DNA from: Verrucomicrobiota bacterium
GTDB lineage: Bacteria; Verrucomicrobiota; Kiritimatiellia; UBA8416; JAIOPI01
Assembly: GCA_027620105.1 (NCBI GenBank)
Contig: JAQCIA010000092.1
Span: 1 to 7,338 of the forward strand
Direction: 5' to 3'
DNA: 7,338 nucleotides
Under the pieces are notes generated by a model that was not told the DNA's origin, did no database searches, and worked only from the letters and a program-made list of their open reading frames with translations. The translations under genes were made by a program, and so were the position numbers. Below are positions 1-5,668 of the stretch, in pieces. Position 1 is the stretch's first letter; every line of letters begins with the position of its first letter.

Positions 1-874
1 CCTCAAAGGTGGCAACGTCGTTGTCGGCGAAGCCCGCCGCGCGCACGGCTTCCCAGCATTGCTGCTGCACAATCATTTCGTAGGCCTTGGCGATGCTCCC
101 GCTCTTGGATGGATCGGCCATGGCCACCTGCCCGATCAGGGCTGGCGCCGCGAGATCAATCCAGGCCCGCGGCGGATTCGTCACCCCCAGATCGGCCAAT
201 CGGTCGCGGTTGTAGCAGATGCCGAAGGTGCTCAGCGCGGTGCCACAGAAATAGTCCGTGCGCCAGACTTCACCACCCAATGCGTCGGGAATGATGGTTC
301 GCCCTGACGCATCCACAAACAGCCCTGGTGGCGCGCCCCCCGCCGGCCAGGCCGGCACCGTGAGTCCCGACGACGCGGCGCGATCATGGTCGTACGTGCC
401 GCCGCCAAAAAACACATCAACTTTGCTCGAGAACGCGTCGGCATCATCCGTTTTCCGGAAGGCCAGATACAGGTCGCGCTTCGCGCGCCAGGCTGCGTTG
501 TCGTCGGCCGGTGGCTGACTCGGATCGAATCGCCGGTCGAGGATCGTCTCGCCCCCGCCCGCCGGCCAGGCGTGCCCCGCGCCGGTCCACCAGCCACGGA
601 CTGCCGCCGTGAATTCGGCTTCAAGATACCGGGTGATTTCAGTGGTCCCGCCGATCACACGCCAGTCCACACGTGCGGGTTTTCCATAGTGCGCTAGGTG
701 CCAGTCGGCAAATCCCCGTCCGAACTCATAGCGAATCGCCTCGTTGTGGGGCGAGATCACCACCAGCACCGGATCCGCCTCCGTCCAACGGCGCCCTGCA
801 TCCGGTTGACGTAAGAGGAACGGCAATGCCACCACCAGCACAATGGCAATCAGAATGGTGACGCGTGCGAACAT
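1..874 (-). CDS. ABC transporter extracellular solute-binding protein, ferric-iron type (3' end beyond window)
   Basis: This is the periplasmic substrate-capturing subunit of an ABC importer, most like ferric-iron (FbpA/FutA-type) family 1 binding proteins. The 291 visible codons have no stop. Residues 4-21 form a hydrophobic signal or anchor segment with no lipobox Cys. The motif VVISPHNEAIRYEFGRGF (39-56) is the first strand and helix of the mature domain. VDVFFGGGTYDHDRA (152-166) and MADPSKSGSIAKAYEMI (252-268) are recognisable family segments, the latter being the hinge and ligand-loop region. The ATG at 874 is preceded by GGAGG (884-888, 9-nt spacer), which lies inside the 3' end of the MFS remnant; that remnant's stop is 4 nt upstream, so translation may be coupled. 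The ATPase gene is upstream on the same strand; a permease would be expected beyond the left edge. Iron as substrate is inferred from family resemblance. The family also contains importers of other ligands such as polyamines and phosphonates. Confidence 0.85.
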   Translation of the reverse strand, partial: MFARVTILIAIVLVVALPFLLRQPDAGRRWTEADPVLVVISPHNEAIRYEFGRGFADWHLAHYGKPARVDWRVIGGTTEITRYLEAEFTAAVRGWWTGAGHAWPAGGGETILDRRFDPSQPPADDNAAWRAKRDLYLAFRKTDDADAFSSKVDVFFGGGTYDHDRAASSGLTVPAWPAGGAPPGLFVDASGRTIIPDALGGEVWRTDYFCGTALSTFGICYNRDRLADLGVTNPPRAWIDLAAPALIGQVAMADPSKSGSIAKAYEMIVQQQCWEAVRAAGFADNDVATFE

Positions 875-878
875 GCCA

Positions 879-1266
879 CTAAGCCTCCAGTCCCGCCACC
901 ATGCGCATTGGCGTGCGCCTCACAAGCCACATGGAAGCGCCCCCCATGAGGCCGAATGCCGTAATGATGCCATACCAGAACGTCCACCCATATGCGCCTT
1001 GGTCGCATCGAGCACGCGCCCGGTGATCGCCAGGGAGATGGCGGCGCCATAGGACGGGAAGGAATCGATCACCCCCGCCGCGAATCCGGCCATCTGCTTG
1101 CCACCGATATCCGTCGGCGCCGCGGCTCCCACAATGAAATGGGTCGCGCTGGCCGTGAGCGAAATCGCAATCAATATCAGACAACCGATCATCACACGCC
1201 AAATGTAAACCCCACCAGAAACCAGGCCGCATTGCTCTTCAGCATGCCCGTGGCAACGGTTTGCAT
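879..1266 (-). pseudogene. Remnant of an MFS permease (C-terminal helices), two frameshifts
   Basis: Three reading frames together give the last part of a major facilitator permease. Frame 1 begins at ATG 1266 behind a good ribosome site (AAGGAG, 1275-1280, 8-nt spacer) and reads MLKSNAAWFLVGFTFGV before a TGA at 1192-1194. Frame 2 continues with VYIWRVMIGCLILIAISL and KQMAGFAAGVIDSFPSYGAA, a typical late MFS helix with its small-residue motif. Frame 3 finishes with GAYGWTFWYGIITAFGLMGG and a basic tail ending at TAG 879-881. The second shift, near 995-1000, fits loss of one G (AAG GGC becoming AAGGC). The first is near 1195-1215. Only about 3-4 of 12 helices remain, so the gene also lost its larger part, possibly by internal deletion, since the opening segment resembles the start of a mid-protein helix (inference). 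It sits between the ABC ATPase and binding-protein genes. OPA/UhpC-like family membership is a guess. Confidence 0.75.
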
Positions 1267-1315
1267 CCTGACGTCTCCTTCGTCTTTCCTGCGGGATGGC
1301 TGGCCGCCCCACCCC

Positions 1316-2404
1316 TCACGAGCCAAGCACAATAACATCTTCCGGAGCGACCCAAAGCTGCGCTCGTTCCGCACGATCCCCGGCCACGACACGCGGATTT
1401 AGATCAAATGCCTTCCATTCAGCATCCACACCATCGTGCGAAGGAATGCGCACTTGATGTTGGGCAATTTCGCCAAGATAAACCGTGTCGTGCAGGGTAG
1501 CGTCCAGCACGTTGGGCGCGTCCGCCGGTGGCGAATCGAATCGGATGACTTCGGGGCGAACGGACACCGTCACGCGCGCGCCGTGAACGACCCCTGCGTC
1601 GGCACGCGCCGTGCTGAACAGCTCGCCGATCGCCGTCTGCACGCGCACGCGCCCAGTCGCGGACTCCGTGACCAGGCCCTCGAGGAAATTCGTTTCGCCA
1701 ATGAAATTCGCCACAAAACGGTTGGCTGGGTGCTGATAGACGTCCCGCGGCTTCCCAACTTGACACAGTTTTCCCTGATGCATGACGGCCAGGCGATCGG
1801 CAATGGAGAGCGCCTCCTTCTGATCGTGCGTGACGTAGATGGCCGTCAGCCCCGACTCCTTGCATATGCGCCGAATCTCGCTGCGCATCTCCAGACGCAA
1901 TTTAGCATCCAGGTTCGAGAGTGGCTCGTCCAGCAGCAGACATTGCGGACGGACCACCAGCGCGCGTGCGAGCGCCACGCGTTGCTGTTGCCCGCCGGAC
2001 AACTGATTGGGCTTGTCCTTTGCCCGGTCCCGCATCCGCACCAGTTCGAGGGCCTCATCCACGCGCTTTTCCCGCTCAGGCCGCGCGACCCCGCGCATCT
2101 CCAGACCGAACGACACATTCTGCGCGACGGTGAAATGCGGCCAGAGTGCGTAGCTTTGAAAAACCATTCCCGTATCGCGCACATGCGGCGGCAACAGGGT
2201 CACGTCGCGATCGCCAATGCGAATGGAGCCCTCGTCGGGCGTATAAAATCCCGCCAGGCAGCGCAGCAGCGTGGTCTTGCCGCAACCACTCGGGCCCAGC
2301 AGGAAGAAGAGCTCGCCCGCCGCGATATGCAGCGACACCGCATCCACGGCTCGCGTGTTCGCAAACCGCTTGCTGACCCTGTCGATGTTCACAGCAACCG
2401 ACAT
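1316..2404 (-). CDS. ABC transporter ATP-binding protein, ferric-iron/polyamine (FbpC/PotA) type
   Basis: This is the cytoplasmic ATPase that powers an ABC importer, 362 residues, a normal length for the family. All nucleotide-binding motifs are intact: Walker A GPSGCGKTT (37-45), Q-loop Q83 in VFQSYALWPHFTV, signature LSGGQQQRVALARAL (135-149), Walker B CLLLDEPLSNLD (155-166), and H-loop VTHDQKEAL (H193). A TOBE-like C-terminal domain occupies roughly 255-350, with SVRPEVIRF as its typical entry. The ATG at 2404 is preferred because family similarity begins right after it. An in-frame TTG at 2434 would add ten residues but has no better ribosome site and overlaps the possible promoter. Neither start has a clear Shine-Dalgarno sequence. 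Downstream come the MFS remnant and the solute-binding protein gene, so this is probably the ATPase of that importer. Ferric iron is the likeliest substrate by context; polyamine or phosphonate importers share this architecture. Confidence 0.9.
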   Translation of the reverse strand: MSVAVNIDRVSKRFANTRAVDAVSLHIAAGELFFLLGPSGCGKTTLLRCLAGFYTPDEGSIRIGDRDVTLLPPHVRDTGMVFQSYALWPHFTVAQNVSFGLEMRGVARPEREKRVDEALELVRMRDRAKDKPNQLSGGQQQRVALARALVVRPQCLLLDEPLSNLDAKLRLEMRSEIRRICKESGLTAIYVTHDQKEALSIADRLAVMHQGKLCQVGKPRDVYQHPANRFVANFIGETNFLEGLVTESATGRVRVQTAIGELFSTARADAGVVHGARVTVSVRPEVIRFDSPPADAPNVLDATLHDTVYLGEIAQHQVRIPSHDGVDAEWKAFDLNPRVVAGDRAERAQLWVAPEDVIVLGS

Positions 2405-2414
2405 ATGCGCCGAC

Positions 2415-2444
2415 GCTATAGCACAAACGGACAACCGGAACCAA
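2415..2444 (-). promoter_or_regulatory. Possible promoter for the ABC ATPase gene
   Basis: TTGGTT (2439-2444) lies 18 nt from TATAGC (2415-2420), and the -10 is extended by TGC (2421-2423). The expected transcription start, about 2408, is only a few bases before the ATG at 2404, so the transcript would be almost leaderless, which fits the missing Shine-Dalgarno. The -35 matches only 3 of 6 consensus bases, so this is weak evidence. Confidence 0.3.
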
Positions 2445-2465
2445 GACAGTGGAATACGCGCGGGC

Positions 2466-2481
2466 GTGACCGCGCGATCAC
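2466..2481. other. Imperfect 16-bp palindrome in the gap before the ABC genes
   Basis: On the minus strand this reads GTGATCGCGCGGTCAC, self-complementary except for one T/G position pair. It lies 8 nt after the stop of the Rieske-flavodoxin gene and upstream of the possible ATPase promoter. It could be an operator half-site pair or a weak hairpin. It has no T-run, so it is not a convincing intrinsic terminator. Chance occurrence in GC-rich DNA is quite possible. Confidence 0.25.
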
Positions 2482-2488
2482 CCCCATG

Positions 2489-3583
2489 CTACCCCGCAAC
2501 CTCCAACCGGTGCGCCTTGCGACCGCCGCGGGTAATGGCATTCCGGGCCTGCGTGTGCTCGAGCAGCATCTTCGCCAGATCCACGGACCGACCAACAAGC
2601 TCCCGCGCACCCGTGCGCAACTCTTCGCTCTGCTCGACATAGGCAATGTTGCGCTCCATGTCTTCCGCCGACCAGCCCCGTGAGTGCGCAATGTAGGGAA
2701 ACTGTGGAAAAAGAAAGCCGAGTTCCGCGAAAAACCCCAGCACGCTGCCCGCCACCCCCTGCACATTGTCCTGGCCGCCCGTGATGATGAAGGAAGCCAC
2801 CTTGTTGCGTATCAACACCTGGTCCGCAATGGTCACCTGATTCTGCACGCAATTCAAACGTTCGGCCATTTTGAAGTACAGGGAACTCGCCCCGCCCCAG
2901 CGGATCGGCGTGGCCAGCACCACCGCATCGCCCCAGTGCACAAGCGCATCGTAAACCTGATCCATCTCGTCCTGCGCATCCATCTGGGTGATGGAGCAGG
3001 GCCAGGTGCACGCCTTGGCCGACTTGGAGTAGTAGCCTTCGCAGTTGCGGAATTTGAGCGCGCTGAGACGGATCATTTTCGTCTCACAGCCGAGTTTGGA
3101 TTTGGCATGCTCCAACGCCACATCGAGCAAGACCTCCGAAGTGGAGTAGCGCGGGTTGTTTTCATCCATGGCCGTGGTGGATATTCCCACCACGCGCACG
3201 GGACCTGGCGCGCGTTCAATTGGCCGGCTGAGTGGATGCGGCGGGTGTGGCAGATGGCTGCGCTTGGAAGCCGCCTCGAGATTGATCCACAGGTGGTCAT
3301 CCTCGACCTTCACGTCGTACCGCGGTACGGCATCGGCCTCATAACCGGGTTCCCCCTGTCCCGTCTGCGCGTGAAACTTCCAGTGATGCCAGGGGCACAC
3401 CACATACTCGCCGTCGAGCCGCCCTTGCCCCAGCGGCCCACCCACGTGATTGCACATGCCGTGAATGGCGCCGAACTTTCCGCCCACGTACGATATCGCG
3501 TAGGTCTGCGTGTGTACGCGCACTTCCGTCAGCGTCTTCTGCATGAATGCGGCACGCGGTCCTAGATCATGCCACTTGGCCAT
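2489..3583 (-). CDS. Rieske [2Fe-2S] domain fused to an NAD(P)H-dependent FMN reductase (flavodoxin-like) domain
   Basis: This is a two-domain soluble redox protein of 364 residues. Residues 1-105 form a Rieske domain of the ferredoxin/dioxygenase type: C44-x-H46, sixteen residues, then C63-x2-H66 in CPWHHWKFH; there are no extra disulfide cysteines of the bc1 type. After a Pro/His-rich linker (106-127) comes a flavodoxin-like fold: VVGISTTAMDENNPRYSTSE (131-150) is the first strand and the FMN-phosphate loop, and VVLATPIRWGGASSLYFKMAERL (221-243) is the second flavin contact and helix of the NADPH-dependent FMN reductase family. Cysteines 181, 192 and 196 lie in the variable loop; their spacing does not match the compact cluster motif of archaeal iron-sulfur flavoproteins. 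No signal peptide or membrane helix is seen, so it should act in the cytoplasm. The start is well supported by AAGGAGG (3591-3597) seven bases upstream. It could pass electrons from NAD(P)H through FMN to its own 2Fe-2S centre and on to the membrane Rieske-haem protein (inference). Confidence 0.9.
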   Translation of the reverse strand: MAKWHDLGPRAAFMQKTLTEVRVHTQTYAISYVGGKFGAIHGMCNHVGGPLGQGRLDGEYVVCPWHHWKFHAQTGQGEPGYEADAVPRYDVKVEDDHLWINLEAASKRSHLPHPPHPLSRPIERAPGPVRVVGISTTAMDENNPRYSTSEVLLDVALEHAKSKLGCETKMIRLSALKFRNCEGYYSKSAKACTWPCSITQMDAQDEMDQVYDALVHWGDAVVLATPIRWGGASSLYFKMAERLNCVQNQVTIADQVLIRNKVASFIITGGQDNVQGVAGSVLGFFAELGFLFPQFPYIAHSRGWSAEDMERNIAYVEQSEELRTGARELVGRSVDLAKMLLEHTQARNAITRGGRKAHRLEVAG

Positions 3584-3590
3584 GTTCGTT

Positions 3591-3597
3591 CCTCCTT
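3591..3597 (-). promoter_or_regulatory. Strong ribosome binding site of the Rieske-flavodoxin gene
   Basis: AAGGAGG with a 7-nt spacer precedes ATG 3583. It is the best Shine-Dalgarno on the minus strand of this window and fixes the start. It contrasts with the absent or weak sites before the genes at 2404, 4384 and 6189. Confidence 0.8.
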
Positions 3598-3631
3598 GCC
3601 GACGTCGCCATCGAACCGCGTAAGCGCCGAC

Positions 3632-4384
3632 TTATTCCAACCGCCGGTATGTACCGGGCTCTGCTTTCAGGACCAACACGTTGTCCTGCCGTTCCACTTC
3701 ACCCGTAATCTCAAGCGGTTCGGCAATCTTGTCCAGCACGTCGCTGGACACCGCCCCCCCATCCGAGCCCGCCAGTACGAAATACACAGCCATCCCGTCG
3801 GCATCACGCACCACCAGCACGGGCGGGCAGCCGCCGCTGATGCATCGAATGGCGCAGGCTTTGTGGGGTTTTAAGTTGCCGGGCTTCATCACGCCGAAAT
3901 AACACTTGCTGTCCACGATCTCACCACGCAGCGTGAAGTTCCCAAGTGGCACCCCATCGTCGCCCGCGACCGCCGCGGCTTGCACCGCGATTGTCCCGGG
4001 GCGAACCTCAATCATGGACTGATTGTCGCGCGTGATCAACGACCCCTGCAACGTCACGGCCCGGCCTTCCAGCCCGCGCACAAGTTCCTGGGCGCCATGC
4101 TTCCCGGGCGCCACAAGCAGCACGCGCGACCGGACATCCTTGGCATCGGTACCGATTGGCCGGCGCACAATCAAGTTCGGATAAGGCGACTCGCTGATGA
4201 TCCCATCAAACGATTTGACAATGCCAAACTCGAACTGCCCATCCCCGTAGCGATGCTGCAACCCGGCCAGTGCCACTGCCACACCAGCCCCCGCCACGAA
4301 CAACGCAACGACCCACCGCCGCAGGAACGCGGCCGTGGCCGGGGGCATCTTTGCGTTATAGCCAATGTAAAACGGGGCGCTCAT
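3632..4384 (-). CDS. Membrane-anchored protein with a Cys/His cluster, function unknown
   Basis: A 250-residue protein that I cannot assign to a named family. The short N-terminus (FYIGYNAKMPP) and LRRW precede one membrane helix (about 23-42). By the positive-inside rule the remaining 200 residues face the periplasm. Residues 45-135 look like a beta-rich domain. Residues 150-250 form a second domain opening with RGEIVDSKCYFGVMKPG and holding C161, H174, C177, C181 and C186 (HKACAIRCISGGCPPVLVV); this cluster looks like a metal-binding or redox site. C177-x3-C181-x4-C186 is not a CxxCH haem motif. The ATG at 4384 is chosen because the conserved-looking FYIGY segment follows it; the frame stays open to 4414, but that stretch is in the repeat element. 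No strong Shine-Dalgarno is seen, and the repeat ends just upstream, so it may have displaced the original signal. The Rieske-flavodoxin gene begins 48 nt downstream. Context suggests an outward-facing partner in the electron chain (inference). Confidence 0.8.
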   Translation of the reverse strand: MSAPFYIGYNAKMPPATAAFLRRWVVALFVAGAGVAVALAGLQHRYGDGQFEFGIVKSFDGIISESPYPNLIVRRPIGTDAKDVRSRVLLVAPGKHGAQELVRGLEGRAVTLQGSLITRDNQSMIEVRPGTIAVQAAAVAGDDGVPLGNFTLRGEIVDSKCYFGVMKPGNLKPHKACAIRCISGGCPPVLVVRDADGMAVYFVLAGSDGGAVSSDVLDKIAEPLEITGEVERQDNVLVLKAEPGTYRRLE

Positions 4385-4398
4385 GACTTCGGATTTAC

Positions 4399-4466
4399 AA
4401 CCGCCGATGAACACGGATGGACACAGCTTCGTCCACTTCCGCGTTTATCTGTGTTCGTCCGCAGTT
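4399..4466. repeat. Dispersed-type intergenic repeat with inverted arms ('gaacacggatggacac' kind)
   Basis: The left arm (4399-4424) contains GATGAACACGGATGGACAC. The right arm (4442-4466), reverse-complemented, reads GGACGAACACAGATAAAC; the arms match at about 18 of 25 positions and could form an imperfect hairpin. The sequence closely resembles the high-copy intergenic repeats built of gaacac/gatg units that I know from many environmental bacterial genomes. It fills most of the 100-bp gap between the Rieske-haem protein gene and the Cys-rich protein gene and ends about 15 nt before the latter's ATG. Copy number elsewhere in the genome cannot be seen here. Confidence 0.65.
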
Positions 4467-4484
4467 CCATCTTCCTCCCCGTGC

Positions 4485-5519
4485 TCAGCCGATCTTCGCC
4501 GGCTCCACCCGCGTGCCCGGCGCATTCGGACGCGGATGCACCCACACCTGCCCCATCACAATTTTCACGGCAAACGTCGGAACGCTTTCCGTGAAAGGCG
4601 GCGGCGACGCACCGGTCTCCGGCAGATACTGGTAGCCATGCCAGGGGCAAGTCACGAAGCCATCCACCACGCAGCCTTCCCCTAGGGGTCCGTTCTGATG
4701 GCGGCAAACACTGGACAACGCCGACACCTTGCCATCATACCGAAACACCGCCACGCGCTCACCGCCCAAGGTCACCACCCGCGCCCGGTTCTCCGGGATA
4801 TCCGCCACGGCGCAAACTTCCACGAAACCATCCGCCGTCGCGCCCGCGTGCTCCCGGTCGCCACACCACTCGCGCCAGCCGGTAAAGACATGCAGCCCCA
4901 GAATCCAAGCCATGCCGAGGCCCAACACACCAACCAGCCAGGGACTTGTTTCGGCCTGCAACACGCCCAGAACCACATGCAGCACCAGCGCCGCATAGGC
5001 CAGATAGACGCCCATGTGCAGCGCTTTCCAGACCGGTGCCGTCAGGTTCGCCAGCCAGAAATCGTGGCTGGTCGCCGCCATCAGGAACAGCAGCACCAGC
5101 GCGAAGAGGCCGAACCATTCAAAAGGAAACTCGCTGAGCCGCTGCACATCCGTGTTGCCCGTCAGAACGCTGACCAGCGGATTCACGTCACCCAGCGCGT
5201 GAAACTGCACGAGGGCAAACCCGCCATGCGCCGCCCCCAGCAGGAACGTCGCGACACCCATGTGGCGGCGGTTGTAAAGCATAGGCAGAAAGCGCGGATC
5301 GACGCGACACAGCGGTCCGATGGAAAGCACGACATTCAGGAGCAGAAACGCTCCGGTCCCCAGCGCGCGAATGAGCAACGCTTCCGCCGTGATCTCGGAA
5401 TGCAACACCAGGCCGGTGACCACAAAAACCGCGAGAAACGTCAACACCCCGCCGGCCATCACCGTGTCATAGACCCGCTTCTGGCGATTCCAACTGATTG
5501 CCTGATACGCGAGAGTCAT
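4485..5519 (-). CDS. Ferric-reductase-like haem membrane protein with C-terminal Rieske [2Fe-2S] domain
   Basis: A 344-residue integral membrane electron-transfer protein. About six helices are visible (19-40, 48-71, 87-107, 134-151, 167-188, 194-214). Likely haem b ligands sit in the helix that follows the RRHMG motif (H86, H98) and in WKALHMGVYLAYAALVLH (H168, H181), the histidine arrangement of ferric-reductase-like/YedZ-MsrQ domains. After helix 6 comes a Rieske domain (230-328): C272-x-H274, sixteen residues, C291-PW-H294. Positive residues at the N-terminus, the helix 2-3 loop and after helix 6 place the Rieske domain in the cytoplasm. Classical ferric reductases have an FAD/NAD(P)H module in that position; here none is present. 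The ATG at 5519 overlaps the stop of the upstream 50-residue gene (ATGA), which decides the start; an open frame extends upstream to 5639 but is a shadow of that small gene. Likely role: moving electrons from a cytoplasmic donor across the membrane (inference). Confidence 0.88.
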   Translation of the reverse strand: MTLAYQAISWNRQKRVYDTVMAGGVLTFLAVFVVTGLVLHSEITAEALLIRALGTGAFLLLNVVLSIGPLCRVDPRFLPMLYNRRHMGVATFLLGAAHGGFALVQFHALGDVNPLVSVLTGNTDVQRLSEFPFEWFGLFALVLLFLMAATSHDFWLANLTAPVWKALHMGVYLAYAALVLHVVLGVLQAETSPWLVGVLGLGMAWILGLHVFTGWREWCGDREHAGATADGFVEVCAVADIPENRARVVTLGGERVAVFRYDGKVSALSSVCRHQNGPLGEGCVVDGFVTCPWHGYQYLPETGASPPPFTESVPTFAVKIVMGQVWVHPRPNAPGTRVEPAKIG

Positions 5520-5668
5520 GGTGCCAGTTGCCGCGCGATCGGTTCCGGAATCTGCTCCATGACCGCCGGGGCTCGCCGCGCACGCACACCGGCGATGACG
5601 AGCAGGGGCAGCACAATCACCAAAACAAGCAACAGCCAACGGTGACAGATCCGCAGCCCGTGCTTCAT
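5516..5668 (-). CDS. Small single-helix membrane protein (50 aa)
   Basis: The ORF begins MKHGLRICHR, then has one strong hydrophobic helix (11-29, WLLLVLVIVLPLLVIAGV), a basic RARR stop-transfer, and a short tail ending in PIARQLAP. The start has GGAG (5674-5677) five bases upstream. Its ATG overlaps the stop of the preceding gene by ATGA, and its own stop overlaps the ATG of the Rieske-haem protein by ATGA. Both junctions are what is expected for translational coupling and argue strongly that this short frame is a real gene. The basic N-terminus and RARR both flank the helix, so orientation is unclear. The likely role is an accessory or assembly subunit of the haem protein; no named family is recognised. 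Confidence 0.72.
   Translation of the reverse strand: MKHGLRICHRWLLLVLVIVLPLLVIAGVRARRAPAVMEQIPEPIARQLAP

Noticed and set aside
1436..2683. A 415-codon open frame on the plus strand, opposite the ABC ATPase and the end of the Rieske-flavodoxin gene
   Set aside because: It spans two real genes and the gap between them, is rich in Arg/His/Gln with no recognisable domain, and is a mirror of the strong G/C third-position bias on the other strand.
2684..3565. A 293-codon plus-strand frame opposite the Rieske-flavodoxin gene
   Set aside because: Antisense shadow of a gene with complete domains and a strong ribosome site.
5519..5639. A 40-codon N-terminal extension of the Rieske-haem protein
   Set aside because: These codons are another frame of the 50-residue membrane gene; the ATGA overlap and the sequence after ATG 5519 favour the shorter form.
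4698..5645. A 315-codon plus-strand frame opposite the Rieske-haem protein
   Set aside because: Composition is dominated by His, Arg, Gln and Pro, it has no motif, and the minus strand carries clear helices and a complete Rieske motif over the same bases.
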